Part shown: positions 1 to 7,009 of the stretch, in pieces | Layout of the letters: every line of letters begins with the position of its first letter | Numbering within the stretch: the stretch's first letter is position 1 | Source of the DNA: CAWCTB01 sp963798275 | GTDB taxonomy: Bacteria > Acidobacteriota > Terriglobia > Terriglobales > Acidobacteriaceae | Length of the DNA: 23,175 nucleotides | NCBI GenBank assembly: GCA_963798275.1 | Contig: CAWCTB010000010.1 | Location: forward strand, 1-23,175 | Reading direction: 5' to 3' | Notes under the pieces: generated by a model | Told to the model about the DNA's origin: nothing | Database searches by the model: none | What the model saw: only the letters and a program-made list of their open reading frames with translations | Program-made: the position numbers and the translations under genes

Positions 1-311
1 GACCGCGCGCATAGGCAATCTCCTCGTCGCCGCACAGCTTGCTGGCTGCGCTATCAGGCGAGACAACGAACACCATTGCGTCCGCCGATGCGATCATGGC
101 TTGCAGGCGCTGCCACCATTCGTCCTCTGCCGATATGCCCGAAATCGACGTTGTCGGGACCATAGTTCGCCTGATCGAAATCTGGCACATAACCACGGGC
201 CGCCAAAGCGTCGGCGAGGCAGCGGGTGAAGGCGCCATCCTTGCGCGAGTAGGAAAGGAAGACCCTCAGCTTCTTGGTCGCAGTCGGCCCACTGGTAGTA
301 GCATTAGGCAT
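1..311 (-). pseudogene. TIR-domain protein, N-terminal part, frameshifted, runs off the left edge
   Basis: The minus strand encodes the start of a TIR (Toll/interleukin-1 receptor) domain. From the ATG at 311 the protein has a short leader and then the box-1 motif LRVFLSYSRKDGAF. An alpha-helical stretch (LADALAARGY) and DNVDFG follow. At the G-run at 138-140 the frame breaks. In the neighbouring frame the domain continues as ISAEDEWWQRLQAMIASAD, then VFVVSPDSAASKLCGDEEIAYA, which carries the usual SxxC..E feature near the TIR active-site glutamate. TIR domains in bacteria are typically NAD+ hydrolases or signal scaffolds in antiviral or toxin systems. The partner or effector part is outside the window. 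A G-rich stretch upstream of the ATG could serve as a ribosome binding site. One base change restores the frame, so this is either a pseudogene or a sequencing indel. The TIR call is firm; whether the gene works is not. Confidence 0.8.
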
Positions 312-595
312 GCAATGCCCCCACTCACTGCTCAACGATGTAAGCACTCTAGCGTGAGGTGCTGTACACCCAAAGTGCAAGGGGCAAGATTGCTGCACTG
401 CGGCGAAGGGCGGTATGGGTCACGGCGAGCATATGTTTTGCGCATTGCCTCCGATAGCTGCCGGAAGCGAGCCGTACCAGCACTTACGTTCAGCGCCAAC
501 AGCGGTCGTTCGCAGCATTCAGAGACCGCAACCCGGTCCACGGGAGGCCAGCCGCGGAACCGGCGAAGGCGTGACTGTAGCGTCACACGCCTGTG

Positions 596-2536
596 TCAGG
601 AGCTTTGGGCCAGCCCTGAGACGGCGGCGATCAGGATCGCGCCGAGTACCAAGCCGACGATGCCGATCGGGGAAAAAATAAAACTTTGCCAGGCGGTCAA
701 GCGTTTACGTTCGGGATCGTTGAAGTACTCGGTGAATTCCTTGTTGATCTCGATCACCGGCAAGAGCCGGGAGAGGCTGGCACCGAAGCACCAAATTGGC
801 CCATGTTGCGTCCCTGCTGGCACGCTCGTCCAGAGGGCGCCGAACTGGCGAGGGAGATGCCGACCACCCAATAGAGAACCCGGAAGGTGTACGGCCGATG
901 CCGAAAGCCGCGCAGTATTGAAGGACGCCAGACCAAACGTAGTCCCATCCCTTTTCTGTCTCGCGTTCGCGCACGCGACCGAGGTAACGGATCTCGTTGG
1001 CGGCGTCGCGGTCGCCCACGTTCGTCAATGCGGCGGCGAGTTGCGCGTAGGGAGCAGGGCTGTAGTCGGGATCGCGCCTTGCCCATTTGGTCCCACCAGT
1101 CCATTCCTCGCGCGCGCATTTCCGGTCCGGTTTCGCCGACATATCCGCCGAGATGGTTGAAACCGAACCCATCGAGATGGAGATGCCCGTGTGCAGGCCA
1201 GGCATCCATCGCATCCACCAGATTGCCGGTATGCGTGTTGCGCAGGTTCAGGGCGCCGGGCTCGTATTTCCGCCGAGTCGCAAGTCCCCGGCGATCGACG
1301 TGCCCGACAGATTAAGATCGAGCAGGGTGGTACCGCGCAGATCGAGATTGCCGCCGATATGCGCGAAAACCATGTAGACCCTAGAGCGCAGTGGGCATCG
1401 CGCATGAACAGAGAGCCACCGACCTGCCGAATTCGGCGGTCAGCTCGCCGTCGAAACTGGCGCCGGTCATGGCGATCTGCCCTGCGACCTTTGCGCCACG
1501 CAGATCAACATCCTTGAAGCTGGCCTTGTTCTGGCCTTCGGAATCCATGAGCACATCGCCACCCACCTGCAGGGCATAGGCATCCAGCTCGCCGTCGAAA
1601 CTGGCGCCTGTCATGGCGATCTGCCCTGCGACCTTTGCTCCGCGCAGAATGACATCCTTGAAGCTGGCCTTGTTCTGTCGTCGGAATACATGAGCAGATC
1701 GCCCCCCACCTCCAGGGCCTCGGCGTCCAGCGTATCGTCGACACAGGCGCCTCTCATGACGATCTGTCCGGTGACGTTTGCGCCGCGCAGAATGACATCC
1801 TTAAAGCTGGCCTTGTTCCGGTCGTCGGAATACATGAGCAGATGGACCTCGACCTGCAGCGATTCGACGTTGAGCGTGCCATCGAAGCTGACACCGGTCA
1901 TGTCGATTTGCTCCATGCCAGCGTGCCATCGAAATTGGCGGCCACCATGGCTACCTGTCCGGTGATCTTCGCAAGGCGCAAATCCACTTCCTTAAAGCTG
2001 GTCTTGTTCTGGTCGTCGGAACTCATGAGCAAGATCGCCACCGACGTCGAGGGCGGGGGCATTAAGGTCGCCATCGAAACTGGCGCCGATCATGTTGACG
2101 CCGCCATCGATTTTTGCGCCAGTCATTTTCATCTCGCTCTTGAAGGCCGCGCCTTCGGCTGAGAGACAGATTGCTCTCGTCATGCAGTTCCTCGGCGTCA
2201 AAGTGGCCGACCATCAGCGAGCTATCGAGCGAGATGAAGCTGTCTGTTCGCGCGTGGCTTAGGTTGATCGCGCCTTCGATCCGGCTCTCGATGATCTCGA
2301 TCGGCCGAATGAGCTTCGCGTTTGCAAGATCGACATCCCCGACGATCCGGGCACCCTTGATCCGCACACCGGCGAACGGCACTCACCTCCCGCCACGGCG
2401 ACTCCGTCAACATGTTCGGCAGAACGCGGGAGGGGACCTTGCGGCAGTTGTTCCGCCAGCGCGAGTTTTCATCTTTCTTGGGATTGAGCGGGGGCGTGCG
2501 GCAACGTTGGTTGAAGTCGGCCACGTCGCCGTGCAT
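596..2536 (-). pseudogene. Pentapeptide-like beta-helix repeat membrane protein, multiply frameshifted
   Basis: Pieces of one long protein lie in all three minus frames. The N-terminus (from ATG 2536) leads into GVRIKGARIVGDVDLANAKL. Then come about 48-residue repeats of the form GQIAMTGASFDGELDAYALQ...VGGDVLM...KASFKDVDLRGAKV, as in pentapeptide-like right-handed beta-helix proteins. After the repeats come DWWDQ and YSPAPYAQLAAALTNVGDRD, a helical segment (WDYVWSGVLQYCAAFGIG), the segment FRVLYWVVGISLA and a C-terminal hydrophobic helix (GIVGLVLGAILIAAVSGL). This order matches large bacterial proteins often named 'pentapeptide repeat' or 'membrane-associated oxidoreductase'; no enzymatic function is evident. 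The frame changes near 2385, 2165, 2035, 1915, 1690, 1410, 1085, 895 and 830. At 1915 part of a repeat seems deleted. It sits upstream of the TIR gene on the same strand and may have been its partner. Confidence 0.75.
1441..1874 (-). repeat. Tandem 144-bp coding repeats of the beta-helix pseudogene
   Basis: Nearly identical DNA recurs at a 144-bp period inside the pseudogene. The phrase CAGCTCGCCGTCGAAACTGG occurs at 1441 and again at 1585. A diverged third copy starts near 1729 and a fourth near 1870. 144 bp equals 48 codons, one protein repeat unit. The first two copies are the most alike, which suggests recent unit duplication or homogenisation. Confidence 0.75.
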
Positions 2537-2716
2537 GATTTGAGACCAGGCCCAGCCTTCGATGCTGCCACTTCCACTGCAGTCTGTCTCTGGTGTAACT
2601 CCCAGTACTTAAAAGGCTCGAGCCGGGCTCGAGATAGCAGGACATTCTGCTCCAAGAAATGTGAACTGGAAGCCCGCTTCTGGTTGCACGATAACTTGAA
2701 AGAACTCACTGAATAA
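2531..2716 (+). CDS. Small CxxC...CxxxC zinc-finger-like protein (possibly a fragment)
   Basis: The frame ending at the TGA at 2714-2716 encodes a compact cysteine motif, CLWCNSQYLKG, then TFCSKKCELEARFWL and a short acidic helix (HDNLKELTE). The spacing C-x2-C-x18-C-x3-C resembles treble-clef or zinc-ribbon knuckles seen in small bacterial hypothetical proteins. The first plausible start is GTG 2531, with no convincing ribosome binding site. The open frame extends further left but there overlaps the opposite-strand pseudogene, so the true start may be lost. Codon use and the end of the protein look natural, and a hairpin follows at 2721. It may be a short real gene or the remnant of a longer one. 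Function is unknown; nucleic-acid or protein binding is only a guess. Confidence 0.35.
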   Translation: MHDLRPGPAFDAATSTAVCLWCNSQYLKGSSRARDSRTFCSKKCELEARFWLHDNLKELTE

Positions 2717-2720
2717 ATAA

Positions 2721-2746
2721 AGGCGCGGCCTTCTGCAGCCGCGCCT
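2721..2746. terminator. GC-rich hairpin, possible bidirectional terminator
   Basis: AGGCGCGGC (2721-2729) pairs perfectly with GCCGCGCCT (2738-2746) around an 8-nt loop. On the minus strand it is followed by TTTATTTATT, on the plus strand by a poor T-tract. It lies 4 bp after the zinc-finger ORF stop. Confidence 0.55.
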
Positions 2747-2869
2747 GTATCAAGCTGCAGTACAGAGGACCTGCTTTGCAGACTTTTTCAGCAGCCTCTT
2801 TCGGCCCTTACCGCAATGGCTTGTGTCCCGGCAATCAAGATTTGTGAAGTAGATCGAGGAGTTTTCAGT

Positions 2870-3142
2870 ATGCCGCAATCCCACCGGCGAAATGCCTCCC
2901 AGCAGGTCCTCATACAACTCCTGGAAGCCGACGTAGAAATGGGCTTCGCGCTGGTCGATGTCGCCCTCAAAGAGTTTCTGCGCGGGAACGAATCCCACAG
3001 TCTACGCGCACTGCAGGAGGCGGAAGGCGTGATTCAGGACATTGAGCAGCGGCTGTCGCACCTGCGCAGTGAGGAAAGCGATCCGTTTCGTCCCCTCGTG
3101 CAGGAGCTGCGCCGGGAGATCGACGCGGCGCGCGCCGCGTGA
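2870..3142 (+). CDS. Hypothetical 90-aa helical protein
   Basis: The ATG at 2870 has a good Shine-Dalgarno sequence (GAGGAG about 8 nt upstream), which decides it over earlier in-frame starts. The product is soluble, charged and almost entirely helical. Its core reads LLEADVEMGFALVDVALKEF, then QEAEGVIQDIEQRLSHL and a basic/acidic C-terminal helix, suggestive of a coiled-coil or helical bundle. There is no signal peptide, membrane segment or cysteine motif. I do not recognise the family. It stands alone: the next gene on the plus strand is more than 5 kb away and its downstream neighbour converges on it. Confidence 0.7.
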   Translation: MPQSHRRNASQQVLIQLLEADVEMGFALVDVALKEFLRGNESHSLRALQEAEGVIQDIEQRLSHLRSEESDPFRPLVQELRREIDAARAA

Positions 3143-3182
3143 CCTGCCGCTTAATCTGTCGCAGGCGTCTCGCTTGCTGAGT

Positions 3183-3215
3183 AAAAAAGGCCCCGGCGAA
3201 GTCGGCCGCGGCCTT
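3183..3215 (-). terminator. Rho-independent terminator of the baeRF gene
   Basis: Read on the minus strand, AAGGCC (3215-3210) and GGCCTT (3192-3187) enclose a GC-rich inner hairpin and lead directly into six Ts (3188-3183). It starts 42 nt after the stop of the baeRF gene, so it closes the HPF-sigma/baeRF unit. Confidence 0.8.
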
Positions 3216-3257
3216 CGTGCACGTTCTCCGAAATCCCGACCCGCCGGTTGGCTCGCC

Positions 3258-4424
3258 CTACATCGCCACCTTCATCGGCGTGTTCTGGTCGGCGCGGAAG
3301 CGGAGCAGCGCCGCAATGCGCCCAATCTGGTCGAACTTGTCGTCGTCCGCCACATAGACAATATCAATGCCTTTGCGCAGTGCGTGTCCCACGATGCCGT
3401 CGCCCAGATCTTCCAGCCGCGTATTGGGTTTCCCACACGCGACACAGAGTGGAGCATCGTGCATGTCCATGTGCCCGCAGTGGTAACACTTCACGCCTGG
3501 AGCTTCGAACGTCGCGCCCAGCAGCAGCTTCTGCACTTCACCCGCCTCCAGCGAACGCAGCACGCGTCGCAGTCCGATGGCGCCATTGCCGTTGCGGTGG
3601 GCTTCGCCGATCACGTCCTCGATCAACCGTTGTTTCTCCGCCGCATCGTGCTCGGCGATCCGTTGCAGCGCCATCTCCTTCACCTCCACGGGTGTGGCTG
3701 CCTTCGGATCGACGCGGAAGCGTCCCACGAGTCGTTGTTTGGCGTAGGTGTGAAGCTGCGGCTCGATTTCAGACCAAACGTCATCATGGCAGCCGATGAC
3801 CAGCTGGTCGAAGCCGTTACGCTCATAGCGCTCCTTTAAATAGTCTGAGACTACCTTGAAGTGCTGCACGGCCTCATTCTGTTGTTTCCGGTCAGCGTGT
3901 CCCGCATCGAAGCCTCCCCAACCGTCACTTCGGCCGCGGCGAGTCAGTTGATTGACGAAGTCTTGCTGCTCGGTGATCTTATCGTTGACCAGTTCGAACA
4001 CGCGCGCCTTGCTGCGGTCGGCCAAAACAATCAGCGTTTTGCGCATCCCCTCAAACAGCGAAGCCAGCGGCTTCAGATGAAAACGCTGGTTGAAGATGAT
4101 CCTGGTCTTCGGCAGTTGTGCGGGGACGTCGAACTCACGCCAGAAATTGCTGTCGGCACAGGCAAAGATCGCTTTCCCTTTCCCGCTATTTCCGCGGAGC
4201 GTCTCCAGCAAGCTGCCAATGCGTTCCAGGTCAGCACGAGCGCAATTATTGCGGCCGCTCTTCTCCGCGTCGCGAAGCGCGTTGCGGACTACGTCCTTTG
4301 CCAGGATCAGTTCGTCGCGATGGGAACGGTTCTGGGGCGTGATTGGCTGGTAATAGAAGGTCAAAGCGCAGCTTTCGGGAGAGTGAAAATTAGCTAGTTC
4401 GCGTATGTCGTCGCGTGTAATCAT
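3258..4424 (-). CDS. baeRF-type protein (bacterial archaeo-eukaryotic release factor-like)
   Basis: This 388-aa protein has the three-part layout of eRF1/aRF1-like release factors found in bacteria (baeRF, probably family 10). There is an N-terminal domain (MITRDDIRELANFHSP, then CALTFYY). A central domain follows (KTLIVLADRSKARVFELVND), with a loop GWGGFDAGHADRKQQNEAV where eRF1 carries GGQ. The C-terminal L7Ae-like domain contains a zinc ribbon, C313-x2-C316-x10-C327-x2-C330, and ends in GIDIVYVADDD and GRIAALLRF. GGF replaces GGQ, so ordinary peptidyl-tRNA hydrolysis is doubtful. The family is thought to act on stalled or inactive ribosomes. The start at 4424 is chosen over 4460 because AGGAG lies 8 nt upstream. 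It follows the HPF-sigma gene by 58 nt and is probably co-transcribed with it. Confidence 0.82.
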   Translation of the reverse strand: MITRDDIRELANFHSPESCALTFYYQPITPQNRSHRDELILAKDVVRNALRDAEKSGRNNCARADLERIGSLLETLRGNSGKGKAIFACADSNFWREFDVPAQLPKTRIIFNQRFHLKPLASLFEGMRKTLIVLADRSKARVFELVNDKITEQQDFVNQLTRRGRSDGWGGFDAGHADRKQQNEAVQHFKVVSDYLKERYERNGFDQLVIGCHDDVWSEIEPQLHTYAKQRLVGRFRVDPKAATPVEVKEMALQRIAEHDAAEKQRLIEDVIGEAHRNGNGAIGLRRVLRSLEAGEVQKLLLGATFEAPGVKCYHCGHMDMHDAPLCVACGKPNTRLEDLGDGIVGHALRKGIDIVYVADDDKFDQIGRIAALLRFRADQNTPMKVAM

Positions 4425-4465
4425 TCCCGTTCTCCTGAACCTTAGAATTTTGGCGAGCAACCCGG

Positions 4466-4488
4466 ACCTGACGGAAGCGCCGTCAGGT
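4466..4488 (-). other. Perfect hairpin spanning the HPF-sigma stop codon
   Basis: ACCTGACGG (4466-4474) and CCGTCAGGT (4480-4488) form a perfect 9-bp stem with a 5-nt loop. On the minus-strand mRNA the hairpin contains the TGA stop (4485-4483) of the HPF-sigma gene. It sits about 40 nt before the baeRF start and has no T-tract. It may set the expression ratio of the two genes through partial termination, RNA processing or translational coupling. Confidence 0.5.
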
Positions 4489-5523
4489 CGATTTGGAATA
4501 TTCGACCAGCTTGTCCTTCAGGGGGTCCTGGATAAGCAAGGCGCGTTCCAGGTGCTCGCGAGCACTGCGAATGAACGTGCGCACCTCCTCCTCTGGCCGA
4601 TGGATAATATCGGCAATCTCCGGCACGGTGAAGCCCTCGATGGTGAACAGCAGGAAGGCTTCGCGCTCGTCCCGGCCGGCAACCTGTAACGCTCGTTCGA
4701 TCAGCCCCATCAGCTCCCACCGGGCGGCCAGCTCTTCAGGGCTATCGCCAGTCGAATCAGGAAGTACTTCATCGGCATATGGCCTCTCTTCAGATTCCTG
4801 GGTAGGGACCAGAACCTGGTCCCCATCTTGCGCCGCTTGCCGTTCATAAGAACTTCCCAGCGGAATCCGGCCCCCCTCCCCACTCGGCGAGGCGAGGCGG
4901 CGGATGGCATCGGTCGCCAGGCGGTACAACCAGGGTTCCAGCTTGATGCGCTCAGGTTTCTCATGACTCTCGCCCAGGGCATCGGCGATCGCTTCGCCTA
5001 CGACATCGTCGACCGTCACCTGGTCCGGCCGGAGCAATCCCTCACCCTGCCAATACTCGATCTCCCGCCGAATGTACCGTTCCAGACGCGGCAGATTCAC
5101 ATTGACGTAATTCGCAATGTCGCCCGGCAAAACGGTTTCAGGTTTCACCGCCGCGATGGTCTCCTCAAAGGGAACCGTGCCGGCCGCGCGCCGCTGGCCT
5201 CCCCGCCGGCGCTGCCATCTGTGATGGTGGCGCAGCACCTCCTTGTGCTTCTTCAGTTGTTCGACAATGTCATCAAACGCAGCCTTGAATGCCAGGTCGA
5301 GCACCGGGCTGCTCTCCTGCGCCGCCAGTTGCCCCGAAGGCAAACGCAAGTTCAGGGAACAGGAGTAGCCTTCCCTCGCGGCACCTTCTCCCAGGACGCC
5401 CTTGAAATGCACCAGTTCGGGGCGAAACACCTGCAAGTGGCGCTGCAGTTTTTCCAGGTTCTTTTGTATGAGTTGTTCGAGGTGGGCGGTTTTTTCGATC
5501 TTGTAGCTGATATGGACGTTCAT
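4483..5523 (-). CDS. HPF/RaiA ribosome-hibernation domain fused to a sigma-70-like module
   Basis: This 346-aa protein has two parts. Residues 1-105 form an HPF/RaiA (S30AE) fold: MNVHISYKIEKTAHLEQLIQ, basic helices, a SLNLRLPSGQL strand, FKAAFDDIVEQLKKHKE, then the Arg-rich tail HHHRWQRRRGGQRR. HPF binds the 30S A/P site and silences ribosomes. Residues 135-213 look like sigma-70 region 2 (TVDDVVGEAIADALGE, then EPWLYRLATDAIRRLA). Residues 263-332 look like region 4, with the helix-turn-helix EAFLLFTIEGFTVPEIADII and HRPEEEVRTFIRSAREHL. The acidic linker 214-262 (QESEERPYADEVLPDSTGDS) is probably disordered. The ATG at 5523 has GAGG 6 nt upstream. No internal stop or frameshift separates the halves, so this appears to be a true fusion. 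It is cytoplasmic, and could link ribosome state to promoter choice (inference). Confidence 0.85.
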   Translation of the reverse strand: MNVHISYKIEKTAHLEQLIQKNLEKLQRHLQVFRPELVHFKGVLGEGAAREGYSCSLNLRLPSGQLAAQESSPVLDLAFKAAFDDIVEQLKKHKEVLRHHHRWQRRRGGQRRAAGTVPFEETIAAVKPETVLPGDIANYVNVNLPRLERYIRREIEYWQGEGLLRPDQVTVDDVVGEAIADALGESHEKPERIKLEPWLYRLATDAIRRLASPSGEGGRIPLGSSYERQAAQDGDQVLVPTQESEERPYADEVLPDSTGDSPEELAARWELMGLIERALQVAGRDEREAFLLFTIEGFTVPEIADIIHRPEEEVRTFIRSAREHLERALLIQDPLKDKLVEYSKST

Positions 5524-5708
5524 CAGAAGCCTCGACGGACAGGCACGCCTGCCCGCAGCTACATTTCCTAGCTAAATCTTACTCTCGTTCTGTAAGAGGC
5601 AAACCGGAAATGATGCGTTGCTTTGCAAGTCCGGGAATCGCCGAACCTCGCGGGCAGCCATAGATCCGCCTCTCGGAAGGCCTGCTCAAAAATAGCGCCG
5701 CCATTTGC

Positions 5709-6743
5709 CTACGGGATGCGAACCTTGGCGTTCGGGCCCTTGGTCACGTGAATGCTCTCGATGAACCGTACCTTGCCGCTGTTCAACTTCATCACCAGCG
5801 ACGAGGTGCGGATGCCATCGCCGAAGAAACGTACACCCTTGAGCAGAGGGCCGTCTGTCACGCCGGTCGCGGCGAACACAATGTTCTTTCCGGGAGCCAG
5901 TTCTTCAGCGGTGTAAATCCGCTTGGGATCGCTGATCCCCATGTCTTTCATGCGCTCAGCCTGTTCCGGGGTGTAGCCGGTCAGGCGGCCTACCATGTAG
6001 CCATTCAGGCAGCGAATCGCCGCCGCCGTAATCACGCCTTCCGGAGCTCCACCCGCTCCCATGACGGCGTGAACCCCGGATCCCAGCATCGCCGCCGCGA
6101 CTCCCGGCGACAGATCGCCGTCCGAGATCAGCAGGATGCGAGCCCCCGCTTTGCGAACGTCCATAATGAGCTTCTGATGCCGCGGCCGGTCGAGAATGAC
6201 GATCACCAGATCTTCGACCCGCCGTCCCAGGACTTTCGCGATGACCGCCAGGTTGTGCCCCACCGGGGCCTCCAGGTCGACCATGCCCTTGCACGATGGG
6301 CCGACCACCATTTTCTCCATGTAACAGTCGGGTGCATGTAGCAGGCCGCCGCGCTCCGAGGCCGCCAGGACCGTGATCGCGCCGGGCAATCCGTTGGCGC
6401 ACAGGTTGGTGCCTTCCAGCGGATCGACCGCGATATCGACTTCGGGATACTCTCCCCCGTCGCGCTTGCCGACCTTCTCGCCGATGTACAGCATCGGGGC
6501 TTCGTCCCGCTCGCCTTCGCCAATGACGATGGTTCCATCCATGGGCACGGAGTCCATCACTCCCCGCATGGCTTCGGTCGCCATCTGGTCGGCGCGCTTG
6601 CGGTCGCCCTGGCCCATGGTCTTCGCGGAGGCAATCGCCGCCTCCTCGACTACCCGCAGAAACTCCAGCGCCAGGTCCGACTCAAAATCTGCTTTGGGTG
6701 TATAAGTGCGGATTGTTTCTTCGATTTGTGTTTTGGTTGCCAT
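5709..6743 (-). CDS. glpX: Fructose-1,6-bisphosphatase class II
   Basis: This 344-aa protein removes the 1-phosphate of fructose-1,6-bisphosphate in gluconeogenesis, in the cytoplasm. GlpX signatures are clear: the metal-binding IGEGERDEAP (residues 74-83), VDPLEGTN (106-113), AITVLAASE, SDGDLSPGVAAAM, GAGGAPEGV and a C-terminal KGVRFFGDGIRTSSLVMK. Length is normal for the family. The start at 6743 (MATKTQ) is preferred over the upstream Met at 6866 because GGAG lies 8 nt upstream and GlpX alignments begin there. It lies between the exported oxidoreductase gene and the HPF-sigma gene on the same strand, with gaps of 266 and 185 bp, so it probably has its own promoter. Confidence 0.95.
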   Translation of the reverse strand: MATKTQIEETIRTYTPKADFESDLALEFLRVVEEAAIASAKTMGQGDRKRADQMATEAMRGVMDSVPMDGTIVIGEGERDEAPMLYIGEKVGKRDGGEYPEVDIAVDPLEGTNLCANGLPGAITVLAASERGGLLHAPDCYMEKMVVGPSCKGMVDLEAPVGHNLAVIAKVLGRRVEDLVIVILDRPRHQKLIMDVRKAGARILLISDGDLSPGVAAAMLGSGVHAVMGAGGAPEGVITAAAIRCLNGYMVGRLTGYTPEQAERMKDMGISDPKRIYTAEELAPGKNIVFAATGVTDGPLLKGVRFFGDGIRTSSLVMKLNSGKVRFIESIHVTKGPNAKVRIP

Positions 6744-6941
6744 CGGTTCTCCGTTGAGGTGTTCGCTTTGGTGCTGCCAGCAACGAGGCGCGGTGTTGGG
6801 GCGAATCACGGCAGTATCAACAGTCATTGCCATGTTCCGGCCCCAGCGCAAACACACAGAATACAACGCGGAGCAAGTTTCGTAGCCAAAGAACTTGCTC
6901 TCGCGGCGCGACTCAATCCGCCGTCGCTCTCCGCCTGGTGC

Positions 6942-6978
6942 CCCAGGTTCGCGTCCCGCTGTTGGACGCTAACCTGGG
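6942..6978. repeat. Long imperfect inverted repeat between Gfo/Idh and glpX
   Basis: A 15-bp stem with one mismatch (CCCAGGTTCGCGTCC against GGACGCTAACCTGGG) encloses the 7-nt loop CGCTGTT. It lies 31 nt after the stop of the upstream oxidoreductase gene. There is no T-tract on either side, so it is more likely a dispersed intergenic hairpin element or mRNA stabiliser than a classical terminator. Confidence 0.6.
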
Positions 6979-7009
6979 CAAAGGAAGCAGCGCGAACCTT
7001 GCGCACCCG

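Noticed and set aside
39..1160. 373-codon open frame on the plus strand
   Set aside because: It is antisense to the TIR and beta-helix pseudogenes, whose motifs are evident on the minus strand.
3143..3257. Terminator serving the plus-strand 90-aa gene
   Set aside because: The hairpin here has its A-run on the left and no T-run on the right, so it works only for the minus-strand gene.
5524..5708. Promoter of the HPF-sigma gene (TTGCCT ... TAAGAT)
   Set aside because: The spacer is only 15 bp and both boxes are imperfect; not strong enough to annotate.
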